Origin: Firmicutes bacterium UBA3572
GTDB taxonomy: Bacteria > Bacillota > Desulfotomaculia > Desulfotomaculales > Desulforudaceae
Assembly (NCBI GenBank): GCA_002375985.1
Contig: DFNH01000013.1
Span: 5,293 to 43,172 of the forward strand
DNA: 37,880 nt
Direction of reading: 5' to 3'
This document shows positions 7,592 through 16,277 of this stretch, in pieces. The first letter of the stretch is position 1. The number at the start of each line of letters is the position of its first letter. The translations under genes and the position numbers were made by a program. The notes under the pieces were generated by a model. The model did not search any database and had not been told where the DNA came from. It saw only the letters and a program-made list of their open reading frames with translations.

Positions 7592-8413
7592 TTAGCCTCC
7601 CGGATGGAGGATGATCAGCACCTCTTCCAGACGGTCGAAATCCACCAACGGTTCGATATCGGCGGTCAGCGTCAATCCAGCGGCATCCTTTTGGACCGCG
7701 ATCACCCGGCCGATGGGAATCCCCTTGGGATAAATCCCAAGACCCGAGGTGACCACCAACTGTCCCCGCACCACTTCCGCCTCCCGGCTCAGATAGGACA
7801 TCCGGAGCGAACGCGACCGATCCAGCACGCCCCGGACCACTCCCGGAGTACGACAATCCTGAAGCATGGCGCCAACCCGGCTGCGGGGATCGGTGATCAA
7901 CAGAACATCGGCCGTACGCGGCGTCACCGCGATCACCCGGCCCACCAGTCCGGACGGCAGCACCACCGCCTGGTCACGCCGTACACCATGATCCGCACCC
8001 CGGTTTACCTTGACCACGCCAAACCAGTTTCCCGGATCACGACCGATGATATGGGCTACCAGCGGTTCGTTACCGGCGTTGTTATCCCGGTAATCAAGCA
8101 ACTGGCGGAGACGCTCATTCTCTAACTGGTACTCCCTGAGAATGGCAATCTCGCCTTCCAACTCCCGGATTAGCTGCCGGAGCTCTTCGACCTCCCCGGC
8201 TCCGCCGAAGGGGAAAACCCGTTTGAGGCCATCCCGCAATTGATAGCCAAAATGCATGACCGCACCCTGTACAAAACCAACGCCGTCCCGGAATCCGGTT
8301 TCCAGGACGGTCAATTCTTTCCGTTCGTCGCCGGTGATCTGCATCATCAACAACAACAAGCCAACGATCACGGTCGCTGCTAATACTCGTTTGACCCGGA
8401 GGCGCCGCACCAT
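7592..8413 (-). CDS. mreC: MreC, rod-shape-determining scaffold protein
   Basis: A 273-aa bitopic protein: one N-terminal membrane helix (about residues 10-26), a coiled coil (about 65-105, LRQLIRELEGEIAILREYQ region), and the periplasm-facing beta domains with GRDPGNWFGVVKVNRG and GLVGRVI motifs typical of MreC. ATG at 8411-8413 overlaps the mreB TGA (TGATG), with AAGGTGG upstream, so mreB and mreC are translationally coupled. It organises PBP2/RodA along the cell side wall. Confidence 0.94.
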   Translation of the reverse strand: MVRRLRVKRVLAATVIVGLLLLMMQITGDERKELTVLETGFRDGVGFVQGAVMHFGYQLRDGLKRVFPFGGAGEVEELRQLIRELEGEIAILREYQLENERLRQLLDYRDNNAGNEPLVAHIIGRDPGNWFGVVKVNRGADHGVRRDQAVVLPSGLVGRVIAVTPRTADVLLITDPRSRVGAMLQDCRTPGVVRGVLDRSRSLRMSYLSREAEVVRGQLVVTSGLGIYPKGIPIGRVIAVQKDAAGLTLTADIEPLVDFDRLEEVLIILHPGG

Positions 8414-9444
8414 CAAACCACCTTTTTCGGCTGGATAAGCACCTTACGCAAGACGTCGATGTTTTCCAGAACCCGTCCCGAACCGTAGGCCACCGCCAGC
8501 AGGGGCTCCTCCGCCAGATGCACGGGCATCTGGGTCTCCTCGCTCACCAATCGGTCCAGGCCCAGGAGAAGCGCACCGCCGCCGGCCATCACGATCCCCC
8601 GGTCCATAATATCCGCCGCCAACTCCGGGGGTGTCTTCTCCAGGGTCTGCCGGATGGCATCCATAATCGCGCTCACCGGTTCGGAGAGCGCCTGGTAAAT
8701 CTCGGTAGAGGTCACGGTAACCGTTTTGGGCAGGCCAGTGACCAGATCACGCCCACGTACTTCTTCGGTTTCTTCTTTTTCCAATGGGTAAGCAGTACCA
8801 ATCTTGATTTTCAGTTCCTCGGCGGTCCGCTCACCGATCAGCAGGTTGTAGTTCCGCTTTACGTGCTGGATGATCGCCTCATCCATTTCGTCTCCGGCCA
8901 CCCGAATCGAACGACTGGTCACAATACCCCCCAGGGAAATCACAGCCACCTCGGTGGTGCCACCGCCCACATCCACAATCATGGTTCCGGTCGGCTCATG
9001 CACCGGGAGCCCGGCCCCGATGGCCGCCGCCATCGGTTCCTCGATCAGGTAGGCCTCACGGGCGCCGGCCTGCAGCGCCGCCTCCCGCACGGCCCGCTCT
9101 TCCACCGCCGTGACGCCGGAGGGCACACCGATCACCACACGGGGACGAACCAGGAACGTCCGGCCGCGCAACGCCTTATTAATAAAATACTTAATCATAC
9201 TCTGCGTGGTATCGAAGTCGGCGATTACGCCGTCCCGCATAGGCCGGATGGCCACAATGTTCCCCGGCGTACGACCGATCATCTGTTTGGCTTCCTCACC
9301 TACCGCCAACACCTGACCGCTGTCCCGTTCGATGGCCACCACCGACGGCTCGCACATCACGATCCCTTTTCCTCTTACGTAAACTAGGGTGTTAGCGGTA
9401 CCGAGGTCAATACCCATGTCCCTGGAGAAAAACCCAATCGACAT
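8413..9444 (-). CDS. mreB: MreB, actin-like rod-shape protein
   Basis: A 343-aa actin/Hsp70-fold ATPase of normal length. Phosphate-1 (DLGTANTLVYV, about residues 12-22), phosphate-2 (VDVGGGTTEVAVI, about 158-170) and the adenosine motif (MAGGGALLLGLDRLV, about 288-302) are all present. The N-terminal SIGFFSRDMG is the membrane-binding type seen in Firmicutes. ATG at 9442-9444 with AGAAAGGAG. It starts 14 nt after radC. It forms membrane filaments that position PBP2/RodA. Confidence 0.97.
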   Translation of the reverse strand: MSIGFFSRDMGIDLGTANTLVYVRGKGIVMCEPSVVAIERDSGQVLAVGEEAKQMIGRTPGNIVAIRPMRDGVIADFDTTQSMIKYFINKALRGRTFLVRPRVVIGVPSGVTAVEERAVREAALQAGAREAYLIEEPMAAAIGAGLPVHEPTGTMIVDVGGGTTEVAVISLGGIVTSRSIRVAGDEMDEAIIQHVKRNYNLLIGERTAEELKIKIGTAYPLEKEETEEVRGRDLVTGLPKTVTVTSTEIYQALSEPVSAIMDAIRQTLEKTPPELAADIMDRGIVMAGGGALLLGLDRLVSEETQMPVHLAEEPLLAVAYGSGRVLENIDVLRKVLIQPKKVV

Positions 9445-9458
9445 ATTAGACTCCTTTC

Positions 9459-10163
9459 TCAGGTTCCTAACTCAACGCAGCCCTGGGCTTTTAAACTGGT
9501 GAATCTATTATCCCCAATGATAATGTGGTCTAGGACCGGAATACCGATTATTTCACCGGCCTCGACCAGCCTTCGCGTCAGGTCTAAGTCCTGGCGGCTG
9601 GGCGAAGGGTCCCCGCTCGGGTGATTGTGCACCAGAATCACCGCCGCCGCACTCTTGCGAATCGCGTTCTTGAATAATTCGCGGGGGTGCACGGAAGAAG
9701 CGTTCAAGGTACCCACCGAAACCCCCTCCACCGCCAACACCCGGTTTTTAGTGTTCAACAGGATGGCCCGAAAGTGTTCGCGATCCAGATAACGCATCTG
9801 TTCCATCACCAACCCCGCCGCCTCCTCGGGGGTGCGGACCACCGGCCGTTCCTCCCCCGGCCGGCCCGCCGCGCGCCGGCCCAGCTCTAGCGCCGCCTTT
9901 ACTTGGGCGGCCTTGGCCAGCCCGACGCCCTTCACAGCCTGCAGTTCTTCCAGCGCAGCGTCCATCAGTCCCCGCAAGCCCCCGAAACGAACCAGCAGTT
10001 GGTTGGCTAGATCAATGGCCGTCGCCGTGACCGTGCCACTCCGCAGCAGTATCGCCAGAAGCTCCGTGTCCGACAGGGCCTCGGCGCCGTATGCTGCCAA
10101 GCGCTCCCGCGGCCGCGACTCCGCGGTCATTTCTTTGATCGTGAGGTGGTACTCAACGGCCAA
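9459..10163 (-). CDS. radC: RadC/JAB-domain protein (MPN+ family)
   Basis: A 234-aa protein. The N-terminal helix-hairpin-helix-like part includes ALSDTELLAILLRSGT, and the C-terminal JAB domain carries ILVHNHPSGDPSPS, the HxH...D zinc motif, near residues 176-190. Despite its name, a role in DNA repair is not established. It commonly sits between maf and mreB in Firmicutes, as here. TTG start at 10161-10163; the ribosome binding site GGGGGAATA is modest, so the start is less certain than the gene. Confidence 0.93.
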   Translation of the reverse strand: MAVEYHLTIKEMTAESRPRERLAAYGAEALSDTELLAILLRSGTVTATAIDLANQLLVRFGGLRGLMDAALEELQAVKGVGLAKAAQVKAALELGRRAAGRPGEERPVVRTPEEAAGLVMEQMRYLDREHFRAILLNTKNRVLAVEGVSVGTLNASSVHPRELFKNAIRKSAAAVILVHNHPSGDPSPSRQDLDLTRRLVEAGEIIGIPVLDHIIIGDNRFTSLKAQGCVELGT

Positions 10164-10239
10164 AAGCTATTCCCCCACCGATTCATAATATCGACACGTC
10201 AAACTGGTTTTCGTGTGGGTACGATTGAATCAGGCCATC

Positions 10240-10833
10240 TCACGAAGGCCGGCACAATAAACCGAGCATGTCCACGCCCAGGCGGCGAAAGAGGGTCACC
10301 AACTTCGGCAGCGGCAAGCCGACCACGTTAAAGAAGCAGCCCTCGATGCCCCGGACAAAAAGCCCGCCCCGGCCCTGAATACCATAAGCGCCGGCCTTAT
10401 CCAGCGGTTCCCCGCTCGCTACATACCAGGCAATTTCCGCGGTGGTCAACTCCCGGAAATACACCCGCGTACACTCGTGATCCACCACGGTAAAAAGATC
10501 TTCCCCGCGCACCAAAGCCACGCCGGTAAACACCTCGTGACCGCCACCGGACAAAGCAGCCAGCATCGCGGCCGCCTCACCCGCATCGGCCGGCTTCCCC
10601 AGGATCTTACCCTGCCGGACAACCACCGTATCGGCGCCAATAACGATTCCTTCCCCGACGCGGGCGGCCGCCGCCCGGGCCTTGCGCGCGGCCAGTGTCT
10701 CCACCATAATCGCGGGATCTTTCCCGGGAAAATCCTCATCCACGTTCTGCGCCAGAATATCGAATTCAAGCCCCAGGTTCGCCAACAGTTCCCGTCTCCG
10801 CGGAGAAGCCGAGGCCAGAATGATGCGCGCCAA
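10240..10833 (-). CDS. maf: Maf-family nucleotide pyrophosphatase
   Basis: A 197-aa ITPase-like protein. The N-terminal LASASPRRRELL (residues 6-17) and IGADTVV (about 65-71) motifs define Maf; the family hydrolyses dTTP/UTP or modified nucleotides. Overproduction blocks septation in Bacillus. TTG start at 10831-10833 behind CCGGAGG. It starts 3 nt past the end of the DUF4321 gene, so the two are cotranscribed, and radC follows 76 nt later. Confidence 0.95.
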   Translation of the reverse strand: MARIILASASPRRRELLANLGLEFDILAQNVDEDFPGKDPAIMVETLAARKARAAAARVGEGIVIGADTVVVRQGKILGKPADAGEAAAMLAALSGGGHEVFTGVALVRGEDLFTVVDHECTRVYFRELTTAEIAWYVASGEPLDKAGAYGIQGRGGLFVRGIEGCFFNVVGLPLPKLVTLFRRLGVDMLGLLCRPS

Positions 10834-10836
10834 AAC

Positions 10837-11082
10837 CTATATCCTCCGGTAGACCAGGTACCCCATCAGAAAACCAAGCAGGGTCAGCGGTCCGATGATG
10901 ATGGAAAAGCCAAAGGTGATGGTCATGAACTGCAGATCCAGCACCCCGGGCGCCAACCCGGCGGAGACGATCGTACCCAGAAACGGAAAGGTGGGGGACA
11001 GCATCTGCCCCAAAGCACTTCCGGCCAACCCGCCGAGAATCAGGAGGATGATCAGAATCCACGGATTCCTGGTCCTGGGCAA
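10837..11082 (-). CDS. DUF4321-type small membrane protein
   Basis: An 81-aa protein starting MPRTRNPWILIILLILGG, with a glycine-rich first helix, a short SPTFPFLG loop and a second membrane helix ending GFLMGYLVYRRI. This is the DUF4321 pattern, typically found just before maf in clostridia. I chose TTG at 11080-11082 because AGAGGAGGG lies six bases upstream. The frame opens earlier at GTG 11112, but that start overlaps the -10 element of the promoter at 11113-11141. Function unknown. Confidence 0.75.
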   Translation of the reverse strand: MPRTRNPWILIILLILGGLAGSALGQMLSPTFPFLGTIVSAGLAPGVLDLQFMTITFGFSIIIGPLTLLGFLMGYLVYRRI

Positions 11083-11112
11083 CAATAACCCTCCTCTGCG
11101 CAATCTATCCAC

Positions 11113-11141
11113 AGTTTAGCACTCTCCGCAGACGGTGACAA
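11113..11141 (-). promoter_or_regulatory. sigma-A promoter for the DUF4321-maf-radC-mreBCD cluster
   Basis: Minus strand: TTGTCA (11136-11141), 17-nt spacer, TAAACT (11113-11118). Transcription would start near 11106, giving a leader of about 25 nt before the TTG start of the DUF4321 gene. Confidence 0.55.
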
Positions 11142-11215
11142 GCTGTGAACCGTGAACCGGTATCCGTTGCTTTCCGCAAGTTTGTGCATCACCTCATAAG
11201 GCATGAAGGTTGAAA

Positions 11216-11323
11216 GGTAAGCGGGAAACAGGGACTGGCGCGTTTTTTGGGGGAGATAACCCTGCGGTCTAGGAACGACTACCATCTCAAAAAAGGTGCC
11301 TGTCCCCGTTTCCCGCCTGTTAC
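11216..11323. repeat. imperfect inverted repeat, about 108 bp, MITE-like
   Basis: The left arm (11216-11239) and the reverse complement of the right arm (11298-11323) share GCGGGAAAC and GGGAC with few mismatches, roughly 20 of 24 positions. A spacer of about 58 nt lies between. It fills the space between the DUF4321 promoter and the RidA-like gene. The right arm contains GCCTGTCCCC, whose complement GGGGACAGGC recurs at 17645-17654. Confidence 0.45.
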
Positions 11324-11793
11324 CCTAAGGATGTTCGATGCAACTGAACGATCAGGTCCACCTCGACCGGGGCGCCCAGGGGCAGTTCGGACACGCCCAC
11401 TGCAGCCCGGGCGTGACGCCCGGCCTCGCCAAACACTTCCAGCAACAGTTCGGACGCACCGTTCAGCACTCCGGGCTGCCCCTCAAAACCGGGGGTGCTA
11501 CGCACGTACCCCGTAAGGCGCACCACCCGCGCCACCCGGTCCAGGCTGCCAGCCACGCTGCGGACTACACCGAGACAGTTTAAGGCGCAAAGCCGTGCCG
11601 CCGCATACCCCTCTTCCGGTGACACCTCGGCGCCGACGCGTCCCCGGAAGCGGAGTTCGCCGTCGACCATCGGCAGCTGACCGGACGTGATCACCAGCCC
11701 GTCCACCTCCACCCCGGGCAGGTAGGCCGCCACGGGCTTCGGTGCCTCCGGCACCACCAGCCCCAGCGCCTTGATCCGCTCTTCCACTGACAT
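11320..11793 (-). CDS. RidA/YjgF/UK114-family protein (long, YjgH-like subgroup)
   Basis: A 157-aa single-domain protein of the trimeric RidA superfamily. Visible signatures are VITSGQLPMVDGEL (about residues 34-47), and the C-terminal ARAAVGVSELPLGAPVEVD (about 128-146), which includes the arginine used by imine/enamine deaminases and the family-typical LPxGAPVEV. It is longer than canonical RidA (about 125 aa) and fits the subgroup often annotated as endoribonuclease L-PSP-like, whose substrate is uncertain. ATG at 11791-11793 with GGAGGACA. It stands alone between two spacers. Confidence 0.85.
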   Translation of the reverse strand: MSVEERIKALGLVVPEAPKPVAAYLPGVEVDGLVITSGQLPMVDGELRFRGRVGAEVSPEEGYAAARLCALNCLGVVRSVAGSLDRVARVVRLTGYVRSTPGFEGQPGVLNGASELLLEVFGEAGRHARAAVGVSELPLGAPVEVDLIVQLHRTSLG

Positions 11794-11890
11794 AGCTTGT
11801 CCTCCTTACCATCAAATCGATGCTCTGATACTAATGTAAAGGATTAGGACAGTTGTTTCCAGACAACGGGCGTTGCGCAGCAGAAACTAA

Positions 11891-12886
11891 TTAAATTATG
11901 CCGCTGATTACAGTCGCCACAAAAAGGAGGTAAAAGCCGCCCCCCATGACGGCCAACAGCCACCCCCCCAGGTAACCCAACCGCCTGGCGTACAGAAAGG
12001 CTGCTCCAGCCGCGGCCAGCGCCAGGCCCGCGCTTAGAAGCGCCGCCGGTGTAAGCTGCCAAGCAGTGAAGGAAATACCGATGGCGGGCACGATGGAACT
12101 CTGAAAGACCATGGCCCCGGTGATGTTCCCCAAGGCTAGCGTGTCCTTCTTTTCGCGCAACCAAATCAGGCTGTTGAACAGTTCCGGCATTTCGGTGGCC
12201 ACCGGAGCTACCAGCAGGGCAAAAATCAGAGGCGCCACCCCATACGCGTGCGCCAAAAAGCCGATCCCCTGCACAAACACCTTCGCGCCTCCCAGAATCA
12301 ACAAGAAGGCGCAGACCACCTGCCCCACAATCAGAAACAGGTGGGGGTTCGCGGACCGGGGTGCCACCAGCAACGGATCGGTATCGTCTCCGGCCCCGCA
12401 ACGCTCGCCCTGGGTCAGGGCCCGCACCACGAAGGCTAGATATCCCCCGATCAGTAGCACCACAATCACCGGCTGCAGAATCGGCGGTACAAAAGCGGCC
12501 ACTACGGCCAAGGTGTATACCCCTAGAAAAAACCCCAGGTCCCGGCGCAAAACCTCGGGCTGGGGCCGCAGGTGTGCCGAGCCCCGGCGGCGGATCAACA
12601 CCAGCGCCGTCATCCCGGCCAGAAAAAACCCGACGGTGGACAGCATGAACGGCGCCCCCAGGATCGCGCCGATTCCTACCTCTTGCGAGGCCGTCCCGTG
12701 CCCCAACAAAATGGCCACTACCGGGATCATCGTCTCCGGCAGTGCCGTACCGATGGCCGCCAGTACACTTCCCACCGCCCCCCGGGCCAATCCCAGCCTG
12801 ACGCCGAGCCATTCCACCCCATTGGTAAAAAACTTGGCGCCCAGCAGGATCACCACCAGCGCCCCCGCCAGGTGCAGGTAGACCAA
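11891..12886 (-). CDS. CaCA-family Ca2+/Na+ (cation) antiporter
   Basis: A 331-aa membrane protein with about ten helices in two inverted halves. The alpha-1 repeat reads GSVLAAIGTALPETMIP (about residues 39-55) and alpha-2 reads LLVAPVATEMPELFNSLIW (about 205-223). These are the ion-binding glutamate motifs of the YrbG/CaxA-type Ca2+:cation exchangers. TTG start at 12884-12886 behind GGGAGGGG. It follows the ger operon on the same strand with a 178-nt gap, so cotranscription is possible but not shown. Ion specificity (Ca2+, Na+ or K+) cannot be read from the sequence. Confidence 0.88.
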   Translation of the reverse strand: MVYLHLAGALVVILLGAKFFTNGVEWLGVRLGLARGAVGSVLAAIGTALPETMIPVVAILLGHGTASQEVGIGAILGAPFMLSTVGFFLAGMTALVLIRRRGSAHLRPQPEVLRRDLGFFLGVYTLAVVAAFVPPILQPVIVVLLIGGYLAFVVRALTQGERCGAGDDTDPLLVAPRSANPHLFLIVGQVVCAFLLILGGAKVFVQGIGFLAHAYGVAPLIFALLVAPVATEMPELFNSLIWLREKKDTLALGNITGAMVFQSSIVPAIGISFTAWQLTPAALLSAGLALAAAGAAFLYARRLGYLGGWLLAVMGGGFYLLFVATVISGII

Positions 12887-13063
12887 CCCAACCCCTCCCG
12901 CCAGGCAAGTTCAAGACATGCTAAATCTATGAACCGGCCGGCGGGAAAATCACCCATCAGGGCACGCTACCACAAGTCCGCCAACACCGCGCGATGATAG
13001 GTTGTAAAGGATATCCACATTGAGCAATCAACAGGCGGCTGAAACCTTACCTGAGCACACCAC

Positions 13064-13306
13064 TTATTCCGGCGCCGCCAGCAGACCCTCCAGCGTCATG
13101 AAGGCTGGGCGAAATACGGCATCTAGCCCTTCCGCCAGGTTCGGCAGGGGGAGATCCAGGATGGCCGCGTACGCGCTGGCCATGGCCAAAAGCATCAGCA
13201 CCGCAAACACCTTCAGTTCCCGGTATAGGCCGTTTTTGAGCATCCGCGGCACCTCCAGCACGATTACGGTTGCAAAAACCAGCGCCGCCAGCAGCATATG
13301 ACTCAC
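13064..13306 (-). CDS. small two-helix membrane protein at the end of the ger operon
   Basis: An 80-aa protein with two hydrophobic helices (about residues 4-17 and 31-48) and a short acidic C-terminal tail. I do not recognise a named family. The GTG start at 13304-13306 overlaps the gerC TGA in a GTGA arrangement, and the ribosome binding site AGGTGGGGG lies within gerC, so it is translationally coupled to the gerB-gerA-gerC genes. By position it may belong to the germinant receptor, perhaps like the small GerD/GerQ-type accessory subunits some operons carry; that is inference. Confidence 0.65.
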   Translation of the reverse strand: MSHMLLAALVFATVIVLEVPRMLKNGLYRELKVFAVLMLLAMASAYAAILDLPLPNLAEGLDAVFRPAFMTLEGLLAAPE

Positions 13307-14580
13307 CGTGCCCCCACCTTTCCACCATCGACTGGATAAATGGTTTGATTCGGCCTGAGGAAATGCGGCCCGAACAACACCCCGGTGCGTTCGATCCGGC
13401 TTTCCACCCGCACCTCCAGTTGTACCCGCGGTAAATGCACCTCACGCCACTCGTCCTTCAGTTCCCGCCACTCCCGCGGGAACCGCCGTCTGAAAGTTTC
13501 CCCGAGACCAAAGAAATCCGACCGAAGTTCCCGGGACCGGTGAAACGCCCGTTCGATCTCGCATTGCACCACCGCCGCCTGTTCCGCCTCCAGCATCGCC
13601 ATTACCTCCGGGTCGGCCACGTCCAGCGGACCGCCCACCTCGGTCAGGCGGGAAGAGACCTGCGCCAGCACCGTAAAGCCTACTTCCCTTTCCCGAAACC
13701 AGGGGTGAACGCGTACCCGGGAGCGCAGGATGTCGGCGCTGACAAAAGCGTCCGGACCACCCGGGCAGGACAGGGTCAACTGCCCACTCTGCACTTCGTT
13801 TCGCAACCACAAGAGCCCACGGGTTTCGCCCTCGTCCAGAAAACCGGCCAGGTGCGCACCGCGGAACACCGCCGTCCCCCGAATGACGATGTTGTGCTCC
13901 GGTTCGGGAGCCAGCCCCCGAAAGGTTACGTCCTGGAAGGTAGGGTTTTCTTGTACAAAGATGACCGCCGCGAACGGGTCCGCGCCCTCGTTCTCCAAGA
14001 ACCGGATAAAATCGGCCAGGTTGAGCCGCGGGAAGTGAAAGGACTGCACCCGTTCGCGCATAATGGCTTCAATGCGCAGGGCCGGGCAGGGATCGAGCGG
14101 GTTCGGCACGTCGAGCACCAACCGCGGGTCAGTGGTACTGACCAGCACCCGTGCCAGTTCCCGGCGCAGTTCCGGTTCGCGGTGGAGAAAGTCCACCACC
14201 TCCCCGATCCCGTCTCGGGCTAGGTCGGCTTCAATCAAGACCAACCTGGTGTGGGCAAAAAAGAGCCGGCGGGGGCTCATCAGCCCCAATTCCCGCCAGG
14301 CATCGGTGACCGTCCGACCGGACGCCATAAGGTTCCGGTGTCACTTGCTGCCGATGCTGGTCCCCGGAGTAACCCCGCCCACCGCCGGCGTCGGGCCGAC
14401 CATAGCCGGGTTTGGTACCTGGGCCAGGAGACACACCTCCCCGCCCGGCAGGCGGTCAACGGCCAGGGCCAGGATCAGGCCGAGGTCTTCCACCTCCTCC
14501 AGGTCCCAGCAGCCCGCAAACAGAACCACAACCGTTAGAAGTAACGCAACCAGCGCAACCCGCCTGGTGCCCCTCTGCAC
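13303..14580 (-). pseudogene. gerC: Ger(x)C-family germinant-receptor lipoprotein, interrupted by an in-frame TGA
   Basis: Reading starts at GTG 14578-14580 behind GGGAGGTG. The protein begins with a lipoprotein signal ending LFAGC (lipobox Cys24), then WDLEEVEDLGLILALAVD, the usual GerC N-terminus. At 14341-14343 a TGA stops the frame. The same frame continues without any shift through ASGRTVTDAWRELGLMSPRRLFFAHTRLV and the rest of the GerC body, ending at 13303. Both sides of the TGA match the family, and it lies in the variable linker where GerC proteins often have glycine-rich stretches. The options are a nonsense mutation, read-through, a sequencing error, or re-initiation at ATG 14326-14328, which would give a 341-aa product lacking the lipid anchor. 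Confidence 0.8.
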
Positions 14581-14633
14581 CGTTCAACACCTCCCCGTCA
14601 CTTGTCCGTCGTGCTGCAGGCCCGATACGCCGG

Positions 14634-16277
14634 CTAATAGCGCTCCGGCGGCGGTTCCGGCTTCAGGCCCGGTGCGAGCCGGCGGCGCCCGGTCTTAAAC
14701 AACTGGCCCGGGCGCTTTTCCATCAGGTGCCAGGGCGCGCGGACGAAAGTGTCCTTCATGTCCTTCAGGTTATGCGGAGCGATCGGGGACAGGAAGGGCA
14801 TTCCAAGGGAGCGCAGCCCGGCCATGTGAATCAGCAGAAAGAACAGCATCAGGGCCACCCCGTACAGCCCCAGTGCCGCGCCCAGGAGCATCGCCGGAAA
14901 ACGCAAGAACCGCACGGCCAAAGCCATGGAAAAGATCGGCGAGATGAAGGAGGCGATGGCCGTGATGGCCACGATGATCACCATGATCGGAGAGACCAAC
15001 CCGGCCTGCACCGCTGCAGACCCCATGATCAGGGCGCCCACAATGCTGATGGCCTGGCCGAAGGGCCGGGGAAGCCGCACGCCCGCCTCCCGCAGGGCTT
15101 CGAACATAAATTCCATGATCAGGGCCTCGATCAACACCGGAAAGGGCACCCCTTCCCGAGCGCTGATGATCGCCACCAGGATTTCCGTCGGCAGCATCTC
15201 CTGGTGGTAGGTAGTGATGGCGATGTAAATGGCCGGTAGTAGAATCGCAACGAAGACCGCCAGGTAACGGATCAAGCGGATCATGGTGCCCATTGGAAAA
15301 CCCATGTAATAATCCTCCGGGCTGTGCACCACGGCTAAGAGGTCCACCGGGGCCACCAAGACGAAGGGGCTGCCGTCCACGATGATCACCACCCGGCCCT
15401 CCATCAGGCCGGCGGCCGCCCGGTCGGGGCGCTCAGTGCTGAGCACCAGGGGGAAAATGCTAAAGGGGTCGTCCTTGGTAAGCTCCTCGATGTGGCCCGA
15501 GTCCAGCACGCCGTCGATGTCGATCCGCCCGACCCGGGCCTTCACCTCCCGCACCAGGGCCGGCGCCGCCAGGCCCCGAACGTAACCAATGACCACCGGC
15601 GTGACCGATACCCTCCCCACCGTCAGGCGCTCAAAAATCAGGTGGGGACTGCGGAGCTTCTGGCGAAGCATGGCCACATTGGCATTGATGTTTTCGATAA
15701 AGCCGTCGCGCGGCCCCCGGACCGAACCCTCAGTTTCCGGGGACCCAACCGGCCGACCCTCGAACTTGTTTAGATCGATCACCAGCGCCCGCGCCGCTCC
15801 TTCGACCAGAAGGCCGAGGTACCCTGATGTTACAGCTTGAAGCAACCCTCCCAAATCAGTCCGTTCGCTTACCTCCGGGGCGGTAAGGGCCTCCCGCCTT
15901 ACCCGGCCAAGAATATCGGCTTCCGGCTCGTCGTCGGCCACAGACGCCTTGGCAAACACCAGGGGACGCAGGATGCTTTCCTCCAGCGCCAGTTGGTCCA
16001 CGTTGTTTTCCAGGTAGACAATGGCCGCCGCCCTTTTTGCCACCCGGAGTTGGAAACGGCGTATCACAAAGTCCGTGTTTGCTCCCATGACCTGCTGTAA
16101 CACCGCCAAGTTGGCTTCCAGGTCGCTTGATACCCGGACCTCCGGCAGTTCCGGAATGGGGTCGGGGCCGGTGCTCCCCGGCGGCCGCAGTTGGCCGGGT
16201 CCCGGCCCCTGGTATGCCCGGACATAGCGCCGCAGGTTCTGGAGTTTAGAAATCTTGCGCCGGCGCACCACGGCCAT
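14634..16277 (-). CDS. gerA: GerA-family spore germination receptor subunit A
   Basis: A 547-aa protein of the GerA/SpoVAF family. A large N-terminal hydrophilic part (to about residue 290) carries VEGAARALVIDL and VDGSPFVLVAPVD motifs. It is followed by four or five membrane helices, including PLLIEALIMEFMFEALREAG-like residues near 390-410 and a QAISIVGALIMGSAAVQAG segment. GerA subunits form the nutrient-gated channel in the spore inner membrane. ATG at 16275-16277; its GGAGG ribosome binding site overlaps the gerB stop, so gerB-gerA are coupled. gerC follows 53 nt after the stop. Confidence 0.94.
   Translation of the reverse strand: MAVVRRRKISKLQNLRRYVRAYQGPGPGQLRPPGSTGPDPIPELPEVRVSSDLEANLAVLQQVMGANTDFVIRRFQLRVAKRAAAIVYLENNVDQLALEESILRPLVFAKASVADDEPEADILGRVRREALTAPEVSERTDLGGLLQAVTSGYLGLLVEGAARALVIDLNKFEGRPVGSPETEGSVRGPRDGFIENINANVAMLRQKLRSPHLIFERLTVGRVSVTPVVIGYVRGLAAPALVREVKARVGRIDIDGVLDSGHIEELTKDDPFSIFPLVLSTERPDRAAAGLMEGRVVIIVDGSPFVLVAPVDLLAVVHSPEDYYMGFPMGTMIRLIRYLAVFVAILLPAIYIAITTYHQEMLPTEILVAIISAREGVPFPVLIEALIMEFMFEALREAGVRLPRPFGQAISIVGALIMGSAAVQAGLVSPIMVIIVAITAIASFISPIFSMALAVRFLRFPAMLLGAALGLYGVALMLFFLLIHMAGLRSLGMPFLSPIAPHNLKDMKDTFVRAPWHLMEKRPGQLFKTGRRRLAPGLKPEPPPERY

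Noticed and set aside
11052..11285. Minus-strand 77-aa frame before the DUF4321 gene
   Set aside because: It overlaps the start of the DUF4321 gene and its promoter, has no good ribosome binding site and covers part of an inverted repeat.
14341..14343. Selenocysteine codon in gerC
   Set aside because: GerC proteins have no known selenocysteine role, and no SECIS-like hairpin stands out right after the TGA; nonsense mutation or error is simpler.
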